From the NCBI GenBank assembly GCA_964507185.1, contig CAZDOY010000015.1, positions 1 through 64,000 on the forward strand: a stretch of 64,000 nt of DNA. Reading direction: 5' to 3'. A program made the position numbers and the translations under genes. The stretch comes from CAVRTJ01 sp964507185 (GTDB taxonomy: Bacteria > Acidobacteriota > UBA4820 > DSQY01). Each line of letters starts with the position of its first letter. Within the stretch, counting starts at the first letter, position 1. The notes below the pieces were generated by a model. It was not told the DNA's origin. It ran no database searches and was given only the letters and a program-made list of their open reading frames with translations. This document shows positions 7,739-16,660 of this stretch, piece by piece.

Positions 7739-8599
7739 ATGAGCGGAAAGCCCGCCCCATCCCTGAAGATCAGGATCATCGCGCCGGCCGGACCGGTGAA
7801 CGGCTCCGACCTGACCGCGGGCATCGATATGCTGCGCAGGCAGGGACATCAGGTGGCAGAGGCCCCCCACGTCAGAATGAAGGTGGGCTACTTGGCGGGG
7901 ACCGACGACGAACGGCTCGCGGACCTTCAGGACGCGCTAGACGCCCCCGGTGTGGACGTGATCTGGTTTGCACGCGGCGGTTACGGGACGACGAGACTTC
8001 TTGGCGGCCTGCGGGATGAAGGACTGCGCCGGCATCCCAAGATCATTGCGGGGTTCTCGGATGCCACAGCGCTCTATGCCTGGGCGCAGCGCATGCCGGG
8101 CACGACGCTTCTGTACGCGCCATCTGTCCAGGAATTGGCGAGAAAAGGCGTGTGCGTGCTCGATTCGGTGTGGTCGGCCCTGGCTGGAAGCCCCTCGCCC
8201 CTGCCTGGGAAGGGCGCCGGCTCCGCGGGTCCATTTCCCGTCGCGGGAGGGTGCCTGAGCATTCTGAGCGTGCTGGTAGGGACGCCGTGGGAGCCCGCCA
8301 TCGCGGGCAGGTGGCTCTTTTTCGAGGACGTGGGCGAGCCCCTGTACCGGCTGGACAGGATGCTGACGCATCTCGACCAGGCGGGCTGGTTCGAGCGGGC
8401 CGCCGGCGTCCTGCTGGGCGGATTCACCGGGATGGGGGAGAGGGAATGCCCCGACGACGTCGCGCGCCGGGTAAGAGAACTCCTGGCTCCCGAAAGGCCG
8501 GTGATCACCGACCTCCCCGTCGGCCACCGGACGGGCAAGCGCGTGCTTCCGCTCGGGCGCCCGGCACTGTGGGATGGTCAGAACCTGCTCTTTCCCTGA
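7739..8599 (+). CDS. ldcA: LD-carboxypeptidase (muramoyltetrapeptide carboxypeptidase, family S66)
   Basis: 286 residues, slightly shorter than E. coli LdcA. LdcA removes the terminal D-Ala from murein tetrapeptides during cell-wall recycling in the cytoplasm. Signs of the family are IIAPAGPV at the N-terminus, FARGGYGTTRLL, the nucleophile Ser in GFSDATAL, WLFFEDVGEPLYRLDRML with the catalytic Glu, and the C-terminal GHRTGKRVLPLG with the catalytic His. The Ser-Glu-His triad is therefore complete. It starts at an ATG and ends 45 bases before the convergent waaA gene. No other murein gene is nearby. Confidence 0.9.
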   Translation: MSGKPAPSLKIRIIAPAGPVNGSDLTAGIDMLRRQGHQVAEAPHVRMKVGYLAGTDDERLADLQDALDAPGVDVIWFARGGYGTTRLLGGLRDEGLRRHPKIIAGFSDATALYAWAQRMPGTTLLYAPSVQELARKGVCVLDSVWSALAGSPSPLPGKGAGSAGPFPVAGGCLSILSVLVGTPWEPAIAGRWLFFEDVGEPLYRLDRMLTHLDQAGWFERAAGVLLGGFTGMGERECPDDVARRVRELLAPERPVITDLPVGHRTGKRVLPLGRPALWDGQNLLFP

Positions 8600-8644
8600 A
8601 AAAGCGATCGATGCCGGCGGCGCCCCGCTCCCTCCGTGCGGGGG

Positions 8645-9880
8645 TCACACGCCGGGAATGGTGTCCGCGATCCACTTCGCCGTGCGGTCGACGGCGCCCT
8701 TGTGGGCTTCCACTGCGATGAGGGCTTTCTTGCCGCAGGCCTCGGCCTGGGCAGGTTCTGAGAGAAATGCGGCGACGCGCTCGGCCAGCGCCCGGGGATC
8801 TTCGACCCGTGCGGCGCCCGAGCCGGCGAGAAGGCGCTCGGCGTCCTCCCGGAAGTTCTCCGTGTGCGGTCCGAAGAGCACCGGCTTACCCAGGAAGGCC
8901 GGTTCGAGGACGTTCTGCCCGCCCAGGGGCACAAGGCTCCCGCCCACGAATGCGGCAGTCCCCAGGGCGTAGGCGGACCAGAGCTCGCCGACCGTGTCGA
9001 GGATCAGGACATCCCAATCCGGTCCCGGACCGGCGGTACGCTCGACGCCTCTGAGGCCCAGCTTTTTGCACTCTTCCATGCAGACGGGCGTCCGGTTGAG
9101 GTGGCGCGGGGCGAGGATGAGCCGCGCGCCGGGCACGGAGGCCCTCACCGCGACGTGGGCCTCCAGAACGAGGGCCTCTTCCCCCTCGCGCACGGAACCG
9201 GCAACCCAGAGGGGTGCCTCCGGAATCCCCCGGGCGAGAGACGCTCTGACCTCCTCGAATGTTTCCGGGGGACGGAGGTCGTACTTGAGATTGCCCAGGA
9301 CGACGATCCTTTCGGAACTCGCGCCGAGGATGTGGAAGCGGGCCGCGTGCTCTTCGCTCTGGGCGGCCACGAAGACGTCCCTCAGGGCCTTTTCGTAGAG
9401 TCGTCTGAATTTCTGCGTCCTGCGGAAAGACCTGTCCGAGAGACGGGCATTCACGATGAATACGGGGACGCTGGACGTCCGGGCTTCACGGAAGAGCGTG
9501 GGCCAGATTTCCGTCTCAACGAGCACGAGTGCCCGGGGACTGAGCCTCTTGACCGCACGCTTGGCGCACCCGGGAAGGTCCACGGGAAAGGCCTGGGGAG
9601 AAAGATCGGGGTGGCCTTCCTTTACGGCAAGGTCGAGGCCGGTGGCCGTGGTGCTCGTCAGGGCGACGGGCAGGCCCCTGGATTTCAGGACAGCGGCGAG
9701 ACGCAGGGCGATCCGCACCTCGCCGACGGAGACCGCCTGGATCCAGATGGGCGCATCTTCCCGCGATTCGTAAAAGCCCAGCCGCTCCAGGAAACGGAAA
9801 TTTCCCCGCTGCTTAATGGCCAGAAACAGAAGCCAGAAGGGGGCGAGGAGCAGGGACAACGTCCTATAGACCAGTCGCAA
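8645..9880 (-). CDS. waaA: 3-deoxy-D-manno-octulosonic-acid (Kdo) transferase
   Basis: 411 residues from a TTG start. WaaA adds Kdo to lipid A precursor at the cytoplasmic face of the inner membrane. Family marks are the N-terminal membrane anchor (LLLAPFWLLFLAIKQRG), WIQAVSVGEV with the catalytic Glu, LVETEIWPTL, VVLGNLKYD, and GGQNVLEPAFLGKPVLFGPH in the C-terminal GT-B half. An ATG at 9907 is in frame, but AAGGAG lies six bases before the TTG at 9880, and this start shortens the overlap with the upstream permease gene from 44 to 17 bases, so I prefer it. Its presence shows that the organism makes Kdo-containing lipopolysaccharide. Placement behind two peptide-permease genes is unusual. Confidence 0.92.
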   Translation of the reverse strand: MRLVYRTLSLLLAPFWLLFLAIKQRGNFRFLERLGFYESREDAPIWIQAVSVGEVRIALRLAAVLKSRGLPVALTSTTATGLDLAVKEGHPDLSPQAFPVDLPGCAKRAVKRLSPRALVLVETEIWPTLFREARTSSVPVFIVNARLSDRSFRRTQKFRRLYEKALRDVFVAAQSEEHAARFHILGASSERIVVLGNLKYDLRPPETFEEVRASLARGIPEAPLWVAGSVREGEEALVLEAHVAVRASVPGARLILAPRHLNRTPVCMEECKKLGLRGVERTAGPGPDWDVLILDTVGELWSAYALGTAAFVGGSLVPLGGQNVLEPAFLGKPVLFGPHTENFREDAERLLAGSGAARVEDPRALAERVAAFLSEPAQAEACGKKALIAVEAHKGAVDRTAKWIADTIPGV

Positions 9881-10676
9881 GCAGTCTCCTTTTCGGGGAA
9901 ATGGCACGGGATAACTCCTCCCCGAGGGTATTTAAGGCCCAAACCGTGAGGAAGAGAAGGGCCCCCGGGATCAACGCCAGGTGGGGGGCCTCCAGGAGGT
10001 AATCGCACCCCGTGGCCAGCATCTCGCCCCACGAAGGGTTCGGGGGTTGGACGCCGAGCCCCAGGAAGGAGAGCCCCGCTTCCGACAGCATAACACCTGC
10101 GGCGCCCGCCGTGGCCTGCACGAGGAGAACGCTCACCGTGTTCGGCAGGATGTGGCGGCGCAGGATGTGGCTGGTCCGGCCGCCGGCCGCCGTGCCGGCC
10201 GTTACGAATTCGCGCTGCTTGACCGAGAGGGTAACGGAACGCGCGAGGCGGGCGTACCCCACCCACGCCGTGGCCGAAAGGGCGAATACGAGCGGGACGA
10301 ACCCGCGCCCCACGTAAGCCAGGATCGTGATGGCCAGGAGTATGCCCGGCAGCGCCATGAGCACGTCGATGACGCGTCCCACGAGGTGGTCCGTCAGTCC
10401 CTCCAGATATCCGGCCAGAACGCCCACGCCCGTGCCGAGAGTCAGGGCGAGCAAGAGGGCCGAGGCGACGATTATCAGGGAGAGGCGGCCGCCGTACAGC
10501 ACACGCGTCAGGACGTCCCGGCCGAGGTCATCCGTGCCGAGCCAGTGTGCCGGGGACGAGCCGGCGAGCCTGTCCGAAAGGTCCTGCTGGGCGTAGCGGT
10601 AAGGGGCGACCCAGGGCGCGAGCAGGGCGCTCAGGACCCAGAGCACGACAAAAAGGACCGCAAGCTTCTTAGCCAT
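9864..10676 (-). CDS. dppC: Dipeptide/oligopeptide/nickel ABC transporter permease (DppC type)
   Basis: 270 residues with an N-terminal helix (MAKKLAVLFVVLWVLSALLAPWVAPY), the HWLGTDDLGRDVLTRVLYGGR segment that marks DppC/OppC, and five further membrane helices. The EAA loop that contacts the ATPase reads REFVTAGTAAGG with a downstream HILPN. It forms the membrane channel with the DppB-type protein, whose gene overlaps its start by eight bases. No ATPase (DppD/F) and no substrate-binding protein (DppA) is encoded on either side, so the partners must lie elsewhere. Its stop overlaps the waaA start, implying coupled translation. Confidence 0.9.
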   Translation of the reverse strand: MAKKLAVLFVVLWVLSALLAPWVAPYRYAQQDLSDRLAGSSPAHWLGTDDLGRDVLTRVLYGGRLSLIIVASALLLALTLGTGVGVLAGYLEGLTDHLVGRVIDVLMALPGILLAITILAYVGRGFVPLVFALSATAWVGYARLARSVTLSVKQREFVTAGTAAGGRTSHILRRHILPNTVSVLLVQATAGAAGVMLSEAGLSFLGLGVQPPNPSWGEMLATGCDYLLEAPHLALIPGALLFLTVWALNTLGEELSRAISPKRRLLATGL

Positions 10677-11592
10677 CGTACCGCACCCTGGGATCCAGCC
10701 ACGCGTAGAGAAGATCCGTGGACAGGTTGACGAGGAGGGTCACGACCGCGAAGAGAAGGACCACACCCTGAACAACCGGGTAGTCCCGGCCGCTGATGGC
10801 GTTGAGGACGAGCGTGCCGAGGCCGGGCCAGCGGAAGATCTTCTCCGTGAGGATGGCGCCCGTCAGAAGCGCGCCGAACTGCAGGCCGATGACCGTGACC
10901 ACGGGCAGCATGGCGTTCTGGAGGGCGTGCTTCCTGAAGGCGCTGCGATTGGACAGGCCCTTCATGAGGGCCGTGCGCATGTACTCGCGGTCCTCCTCTT
11001 CGCCGAGGGAAGCCTTGATGATGCGTGTCAGCAGGGCCGACATGGGCACGGCGAGGGTCAGGGCCGGGAGAAAGAGGCTGCCGGGTTCGTCGGCGCCCGA
11101 AACGGGGAACCATGGGAGTTCCACGGCAAAGGCCATGAGGAGAAGGGGACCGAGGAAGAAGGACGGCAGGGACAGGCCCGCGCTGGAGTAGAAGTTGACG
11201 GTGCGGGCGGACAGGCAGTTCTTCCTTCGCGCGGCGATGAGGCCGAAGGGAAAGGCGATCAGGCACGCCAGGAGCATGGCGGAACATCCCAGCCTGGCCG
11301 TCTGCGGAAAGGCGCGGTCGAGTTCCTCGATGACCGGCTCCTGGTTTCTGATGGAGGTGCCGAGGTGCCCGGTGGCGAGACCGGCAAGATAGTCCACGTA
11401 CTGGCGGGTTAGCGGTTCGTCCAGATGGAGGACGTGCCGGAGTTCGGCCTGCTTTTCCAAAGGCGCGTTTTCGCCGAGCATAATATCCACGGGATCGCCC
11501 GGCATAGCCCTGTTCAGGAAGAAGACCAGGGTCAGGAGTCCGAGCAGGGTCGGAACGAACATCAACAGTCGCCATGCGGCGTATCGGCGCAT
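10669..11592 (-). CDS. dppB: Dipeptide/oligopeptide/nickel ABC transporter permease (DppB type)
   Basis: 307 residues. The N-terminal membrane helix with NRAMPGDPVD, the LHLDEPLTRQYVDYL region, GHLGTSIRNQEPV, and the C-terminal AISGRDYPVVQGVVL are typical of the DppB/OppB family. The ATPase-contact loop is EYMRTALMKGLS followed by HALQNAMLPVV. The ATG at 11592 follows a GGGAGAAGGTGG site; longer in-frame starts upstream have no such site. It heads the dppB-dppC-waaA overlapping set. The substrate could be peptides or a metal such as nickel. Confidence 0.9.
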   Translation of the reverse strand: MRRYAAWRLLMFVPTLLGLLTLVFFLNRAMPGDPVDIMLGENAPLEKQAELRHVLHLDEPLTRQYVDYLAGLATGHLGTSIRNQEPVIEELDRAFPQTARLGCSAMLLACLIAFPFGLIAARRKNCLSARTVNFYSSAGLSLPSFFLGPLLLMAFAVELPWFPVSGADEPGSLFLPALTLAVPMSALLTRIIKASLGEEEDREYMRTALMKGLSNRSAFRKHALQNAMLPVVTVIGLQFGALLTGAILTEKIFRWPGLGTLVLNAISGRDYPVVQGVVLLFAVVTLLVNLSTDLLYAWLDPRVRYDG

Positions 11593-12089
11593 CCACCTTC
11601 TCCCAGGCCATTCTAGCAGGTGAAGAAGAAGTGAACAGCGGCCAAGTGATCCGGTCGGGGGTGGGTGCAAGAGGGACCGGATCGTAAGCGGGTGAGTACG
11701 CTATTCAGTGATGAAGGCGCGGCGCACAGCGCGGGTGGGTTGGAGGCACGCGCATCAGAAAAGCCTTTTCCAGAGACCTATCCATGACCGGTTTCACTGC
11801 AGGTCGTGCCGTGGCCCGCCATGGGGTGCCGCGGGCACCGAGGCGAACGAACATGCGAAGTCCTGTACGATCCCATGAGGCTTTCATCTCCACCGGCTGG
11901 AGGCGGCTGAGGAACCCGCGCGCGACCTGCGAGAGTTTTTTTCAGCAGCCTGCCAGAGGAACTCTCATTGGCCTTTCGGCCTTGGCCCTGAGAGAAGACA
12001 ATTCTCCGCTTCCTTGCCGCCTGCCGAGTCCGCAATCCCACATTCGCCCTCTCCTTTTCCACCGCCGGGGTTCAGGGTATCCTTCTTAC
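11593..12089. other. Spacer of about 500 bases without a supported gene
   Basis: This divergent region separates dppB (leftward) from the deacetylase gene (rightward). Possible frames here are short, have no ribosome site and look like noise. A run of seven T follows CTGCGAGAG near 11931-11946. No repeat copy or clear promoter was recognised. Confidence 0.4.
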
Positions 12090-13496
12090 ATGGCAGAGAG
12101 AGCGCGGGACGACAAGGCGGTCTGCTTCCGGCATCCAACCGTAACGGCACGCAGGCATTGCTTCCACTGCAGGAGACCAATCTGTCCCAAGTGCCAGCAC
12201 CGCATCGAAGGCCACATCTTCTGCTCGAAGCACTGCGCAAAGGCGCAGAAGAGGGCCGAAGCATGGCGGAGGTTGGTGCACTGGAACGAGAAGGCCCTCA
12301 GCGGAGTCTGGTTCCGGGTCGTCATATTCGGCGGGATAGTCATCCTGGGATCGCTGGCGATCTGGCTGTCGTCGCGGGCGGACCGGTTCTTTTCGGGGCC
12401 CGATATCGCCGTGCCGGTGTTCAAGCGGGTTCATGAAAGGAGCATCGACCAGGAGAAGATCGACTGGAATTCTCCGGGCGCCGTTGCCATCCAATCACCC
12501 GCTCCCGGCAGCGTCCTTTCGACGAACACCGTCTCCGTCTCGGGCGTGGCGCCCAGAGAAGCCATGGTCGGACTCTACGTGAACGGGCGCAAGGTGGACG
12601 CGCAAATGGCCGCGGACGGAAAGTGGCACTTCGACGCGGTCCCCATGGACGGGCGCCGAAACGTCATCCAGGCTCGCTATTTCGACAACAAGGGCAATTC
12701 ATCCTTCAGCCCCGCCGTCACGGTCAATCTGCTGACCCGGCCGGCGGCGCCCCTGGTGGCGGAGAAAACAACCGCCCCGGAACCGCCCGTGGACGGGCTG
12801 AACCTGATCCGGGCGCCCGTGGGGAACAGGCAGGTCCTGCTTACCTTCGACGGAGGGTCGGACGCCAACGCCACGAGCATGATCCTGGACATTCTCGAGC
12901 GTGAGAAGATCCACGCCACCATCTTCCTGACGGGCGAATACATGAAGCGCTACCCGGAGCTGGTCAGACGGATCGCGGAAGACGGTCACACGGTGGGGAA
13001 CCATACCTACAGCCACCCCCACCTCACCACCTACTCGTTTAACGAGCGCCAGCAAACCCTCACGGGAGTCACGCAGGCCTTCCTGAAAAGCCAGCTGGAC
13101 CGTGCGAACGAGGTGTTCAGGCTCATCACCGGCCGCAACATGTCCCCGTACTGGCGGGCGCCGTTCGGCGAGTTCAACCGGCAGATCCTCCGGTGGGCGG
13201 CGGACGACGGCTACCGCGCGGTTTACTGGACGCCCCACCTGGACACGCTCGACTGGGTCAACTCGCCGTCCAGCCCTCTGTACCACGGCCCCAAACAGAT
13301 ACTCGACAAGATTCTGCGCCAGGCCGACAACGGCCCGTCGGGCGTGGACGGGGGGATCATTCTGATGCACCTGGGGAGCGGGCGGCCGGAAGACGCCCGC
13401 GCTGACGTGATTCTCCAGCCGCTCATCGACGATCTCAGGTCCGAGGGGTACACGTTTACGACCGTAGACAAGGTCGGATGGCCGAAAAAAGGATAG
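12090..13496 (+). CDS. Membrane-anchored polysaccharide deacetylase (NodB fold) with N-terminal B-box-like zinc domain
   Basis: 468 residues. Residues 1-50 hold a Cys/His-rich zinc module (CFRHP, HCFHCRRPICPKC, then FCSKHC), like the B-box-like headers found on some bacterial membrane proteins. A single membrane helix follows at about 77-97, then an Ig-like or FixG-like beta domain (about 125-215), and the NodB hydrolase from about 245. NodB motif 1 is TFDGG (TFDDG in the family, so the second, metal-binding Asp is Gly). Motif 2 is intact in GNHTYSHPHLT and motif 3 in RAPFGEF. The enzyme should face the periplasm and deacetylate peptidoglycan or another polysaccharide, unless the altered motif 1 prevents metal binding. 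I chose the ATG at 12090 because the zinc domain begins right after it; the frame continues upstream without a ribosome site. Confidence 0.8.
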   Translation: MAERARDDKAVCFRHPTVTARRHCFHCRRPICPKCQHRIEGHIFCSKHCAKAQKRAEAWRRLVHWNEKALSGVWFRVVIFGGIVILGSLAIWLSSRADRFFSGPDIAVPVFKRVHERSIDQEKIDWNSPGAVAIQSPAPGSVLSTNTVSVSGVAPREAMVGLYVNGRKVDAQMAADGKWHFDAVPMDGRRNVIQARYFDNKGNSSFSPAVTVNLLTRPAAPLVAEKTTAPEPPVDGLNLIRAPVGNRQVLLTFDGGSDANATSMILDILEREKIHATIFLTGEYMKRYPELVRRIAEDGHTVGNHTYSHPHLTTYSFNERQQTLTGVTQAFLKSQLDRANEVFRLITGRNMSPYWRAPFGEFNRQILRWAADDGYRAVYWTPHLDTLDWVNSPSSPLYHGPKQILDKILRQADNGPSGVDGGIILMHLGSGRPEDARADVILQPLIDDLRSEGYTFTTVDKVGWPKKG

Positions 13497-13527
13497 TGTC
13501 GGAACGCGGCTGCGCGGTGGGCACGCC

Positions 13528-14364
13528 TTACTTCTTGCGGCGCCTCCTGGGCTTGGCCGTCTTGGCCGGAGGTTCGACGATCTCTTCCTCGCCTTCCTCC
13601 TCGTCCTCCAGGCTCCGCCCCTTGCGGCCGAGGGTTATGGGATAGGCGCCGTCCACCTTCTTGCCGATGTGGATGATCTTGCTCTTCTGGGCCTCGGCGA
13701 GAAAAGCCTTGAACTGCGAGAACCCGAAGGTCTTTTCGTCGAAAGTGGGGCTGAGCTGCAGCATTCTCTGCTTCAACAGCGAGGAATCGACGCTCCGGTC
13801 CTCGTCTTCGAGGAGGGCGATGGCCCTGCGCAGGAGCGAGAAAGCCTGCTCGAGGTCCTTTGGGTCGGCCTCCGGCTCTTTGCCCGCCGATTCCGCCGCG
13901 ATCTGCTCGCGGGTGGGAATGTTGTCGTAGGCCAGGTACTCGTTGCAGTTGCGCATGACGACCGAGGAGGTGGTCTTGCGCATACCGATGATGACGACCT
14001 TCTTGTTGTAGGCCTGCAGGCGCGATATCAGGGGCAGGAAGTCGCTGTCGCCCGAGAGGATCGCGAAGACGTCGATGTGCGGATTGGCCAGGCAGGCTTC
14101 AAGCGCGTCGACGGCCAGCTGGATGTCGGCGCCGTTCTTGTCGCCGCCGGCGTAGATGCTGGGGCGCTCCACCAGGTCTACGCCGTTTTCGGCCAGGACC
14201 TTGCGGAACTGGGAGAACTTTCCCCAATCGCCGTAGGCCTTCTTGAGAATGATGATCCCCTTCTCCCTCAGGGCGTAGAGGACGCGGCTGATGTCGAGCT
14301 GCCCGTTGTCGAAATCGATGAACAGGGCAATCCTCGGCGTGGAATTGTTTATCACTTCTTGCAC
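13528..14364 (-). CDS. NYN domain protein with C-terminal LOTUS/OST-HTH domain (LabA/DUF88 type)
   Basis: 278 residues from a GTG at 14364, which sits eight bases after GGAGG. The NYN nuclease-like domain spans about 10-155: acidic residues appear in ALFIDFDNG, KNGADIQLAVDAL and ILSGDSDFLPL, which form the metal site of PIN-like RNases. From about 185 to 255 the pattern SLLKQRML...PTFDEKTFGFSQFKAFL matches a LOTUS (OST-HTH) RNA-binding domain. A basic Arg/Lys tail (KPRRRRKK) ends the chain. The combination suggests an RNA-processing or RNA-decay factor. It converges with the deacetylase gene (31 bases apart) and has no operon partner. Confidence 0.88.
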   Translation of the reverse strand: MQEVINNSTPRIALFIDFDNGQLDISRVLYALREKGIIILKKAYGDWGKFSQFRKVLAENGVDLVERPSIYAGGDKNGADIQLAVDALEACLANPHIDVFAILSGDSDFLPLISRLQAYNKKVVIIGMRKTTSSVVMRNCNEYLAYDNIPTREQIAAESAGKEPEADPKDLEQAFSLLRRAIALLEDEDRSVDSSLLKQRMLQLSPTFDEKTFGFSQFKAFLAEAQKSKIIHIGKKVDGAYPITLGRKGRSLEDEEEGEEEIVEPPAKTAKPRRRRKK

Positions 14365-14604
14365 GTTAATTACCTCCAAACCATACAATAATCCGGCGGA
14401 CACCCGCTTGGCAAGCGCGGGGGGCCATCTGGGGTACGGAATTCGCGGGAAGAACAGGAGGAGGGGAGGACGGACAATCTGGGATTCTGATTGAGGATTT
14501 GAACTGAGGCCGGGTCGGGCCTTCGGAGCGGTGGTCTCCGGCCGGCGATTCGCAGACCCGGCTCCGGAGGCCTCACCGCGCCCCGGTCGATCGATCCCGG
14601 TCCC

Positions 14605-14820
14605 TCAGGCGGGATTTGTCCCGGACTTGTCGTTCCTGGTCCTGAGGGTGCTGATTCCGAGCAACTGGTAAGGCGGGCACCAGCCGACCGCGGCCGTGAA
14701 AACCAATACGAGTCCGATGAGTCCCCAGTAGGACTTGGGTCCCCAGAAAAGGAGACTGATCAGGAACAGCCCTGCGAGGCCGCGGACGACGCGTTCAACG
14801 GGATGTATATTTACCTTCAT
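14605..14820 (-). CDS. DUF2892 (YgaP-type) small membrane protein
   Basis: 71 residues with two membrane helices (RGLAGLFLISLLF and GLIGLVLVFTAAVGW) followed by CPPYQLLGIST, the hallmark of the DUF2892 family. This segment also occurs as the membrane part of the rhodanese YgaP. Homologues are inner-membrane proteins, often near sulfur or oxidative-stress genes; no biochemical role is proven for the stand-alone form. The ATG at 14820 follows AGGAGG. The gene stands alone on the minus strand, before endonuclease V on the plus strand. Confidence 0.85.
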   Translation of the reverse strand: MKVNIHPVERVVRGLAGLFLISLLFWGPKSYWGLIGLVLVFTAAVGWCPPYQLLGISTLRTRNDKSGTNPA

Positions 14821-14969
14821 GGATCGCTACCTCCTATGCACGGTTAAACCACACTTCGCGGCGGGTTATTCGAGAGGGGCGGATTGAAGGCTGTGACGGA
14901 GAGAGCGGACGCCGGTATTCGACATCGGCCTTCAATGGCATACCATAGGACGGGGAGGCGGAGACGCGC

Positions 14970-15650
14970 GTGAGGGACCCGGTTTACAGAAACCCGGTGC
15001 ACAGGAAGGCCCTTGAGGACCAACTCAGATTGAGGGAGAAGAGGCTGTCCGCAGCCTTGCCGGACGACCCTCGGCTCGTGGGCGGCGCGGACGTGTCCTT
15101 CAACCTGTACGGAAAGACCTTCTGGGGCGTCGTGGTGGTGTGCGACGCGCAAAACGGTTTCGAGGTGGTGGATTCGGCGGTTGTGCGGATGGAGGTCGAT
15201 TTCCCCTACCTTCCCGGGTTGCTGGGTTTCAGGGAGGTGCCCGTCCTGGCAGCGGCCTTCCGGAAACTGCGGACGAAGCCGGAGGTCACCATCGTGGACG
15301 CCCAGGGCACGGCCCACCCCAGGCGCTTCGGGGCGGCGGCCCACCTGGGCGTTGAGCTGGGCGTCCCCACGGTGGGCTGCGCCAAGAGCCTTTTATGCGG
15401 CGAGGTGGACGAGCCGGCGGTGGAACGCGGGGGATGGTCGCCCATTCACCTGGACGGCGCAACTGTGGGTGCGGCGCTCCGCACGCGCAGGGGCGTCAAG
15501 CCCGTCTTCGTCTCGCCGGGACATCTGGCCGACCTGGCATCTTCCCTGGCGCTCGTTCTGGCCTGCGCGCCGCGCTACCGCCTGCCCGAACCCACGCGGG
15601 CGGCGCACCGGCTGGTCAACGACGCGCGGCGGGCCGGGACTGATTCCTGA
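14970..15650 (+). CDS. nfi: Endonuclease V (deoxyinosine 3' endonuclease)
   Basis: 226 residues, GTG start at 14970 behind GGGGAGG. Endonuclease V cuts the second bond 3' of deoxyinosine in DNA and starts the repair of deaminated adenine. The acidic residues of its RNase H-like active site are in GGADVSF (first Asp), GFREVPVL (Glu) and TIVDAQGTAHPRRFG (Asp). The PYLPGLLGFRE wedge that separates strands at the lesion is intact, and GVPTVGCAKSLL is conserved. The UbiA-type gene follows after 25 bases and may be cotranscribed. Confidence 0.93.
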   Translation: MRDPVYRNPVHRKALEDQLRLREKRLSAALPDDPRLVGGADVSFNLYGKTFWGVVVVCDAQNGFEVVDSAVVRMEVDFPYLPGLLGFREVPVLAAAFRKLRTKPEVTIVDAQGTAHPRRFGAAAHLGVELGVPTVGCAKSLLCGEVDEPAVERGGWSPIHLDGATVGAALRTRRGVKPVFVSPGHLADLASSLALVLACAPRYRLPEPTRAAHRLVNDARRAGTDS

Positions 15651-15675
15651 AGGGTTGTTCAAGGAGGGTATCCGA

Positions 15676-16578
15676 ATGGTCGCCATCGGTATCTGGTTCA
15701 AGGAGACCCGGCCCCGCTTCCTCACCCTGAGTTTCGTTCTGCCCTTTCTGGGCGGAACGCTCGCGGCCTTCTACGGCGGTTTCTCGTGGGCGGACACGCT
15801 ACCGGCCGCGGCGGGCATCGTCCTTCTTCACGTCAGTGTGAACACCTTGAACGACTATTGGGACTTCAAGAGCGGCCTGGACCTCAGGACGAGGCCCACG
15901 GCTTTTTCGGGCGGCAGCGGCATCCTTCCTGCGGGGCTGATGCGCCCGCGACAGGTTCTCGCACTCGGTCTGGGAAGCTTCGCCGCCGCGGTCCCCATCG
16001 GCATCTATTTCGTTTGGAAGCGGGGCCCGGCCCTGCTTCCGCTATTGGTATTCGCCGCTGTGGCGGTCCTCTTCTACACGACCCGGTTCTTGAAAATCGG
16101 TTTCGGCGTGCCCGAGGTGGTGGCGGGCCTGGGACTGGGCATGCTGCCCGTTCTTGGAACCTGTTTCGTGAACCAGGGTTTCTACGACTGGCGGGCCGTC
16201 TACGCGTCGATGCCGGCGGGGCTTCTGGTCTTCAACCTGCTTCTCCTGAACGAGTTCCCGGACATCGAGGCTGACGGCGGGAAGGGCCGCAGAACCCTGC
16301 CCGTGCAGTTCGGCTGGAAGGCGGCGGCCGTCGTCTACGCCACGGCGACGGCGGCGGTCTACCTGTGGATCGCGGGAGGCGTCGCGAACGGGGCGCTGCC
16401 TGCCTGGTCGTGCCTGGCCTTTCTCACGCTCCCGGCAGCGATCGCTGCGGTGGCGGGTGTCTTCGGGCGTCGCGACCGGGGAAAGCTCGTGCGGTCCCTG
16501 GGCGCCAACGTGCTCGTGGTTCTGCTCACGCAGGTGCTCATGGGCGCGGGCATCCTGATTCATTTGTGGGCGGCGTAG
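15676..16578 (+). CDS. UbiA/MenA-family prenyltransferase
   Basis: 300 residues with about eight or nine membrane helices. The two Asp-rich motifs that bind prenyl diphosphate and magnesium are NTLNDYWDFKSGLD (near 55) and NEFPDIEADGGKGRRTLP (near 195). The second, with KGRRTLPVQFG, resembles MenA (1,4-dihydroxy-2-naphthoate prenyltransferase) and related quinone enzymes more than heme A synthase. It acts in the inner membrane. No other menaquinone gene is in the window, so the aromatic acceptor is unproven. The ATG at 15676 follows AAGGAGG. Confidence 0.85.
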   Translation: MVAIGIWFKETRPRFLTLSFVLPFLGGTLAAFYGGFSWADTLPAAAGIVLLHVSVNTLNDYWDFKSGLDLRTRPTAFSGGSGILPAGLMRPRQVLALGLGSFAAAVPIGIYFVWKRGPALLPLLVFAAVAVLFYTTRFLKIGFGVPEVVAGLGLGMLPVLGTCFVNQGFYDWRAVYASMPAGLLVFNLLLLNEFPDIEADGGKGRRTLPVQFGWKAAAVVYATATAAVYLWIAGGVANGALPAWSCLAFLTLPAAIAAVAGVFGRRDRGKLVRSLGANVLVVLLTQVLMGAGILIHLWAA

Positions 16579-16660
16579 GCACGACGGTCAATGGCCGGTG
16601 TTTTGGAAACAGATCCGACCGCCGGGCGGCCCTTCGCGCGCCCCGTGACCTGTCTCCCGG

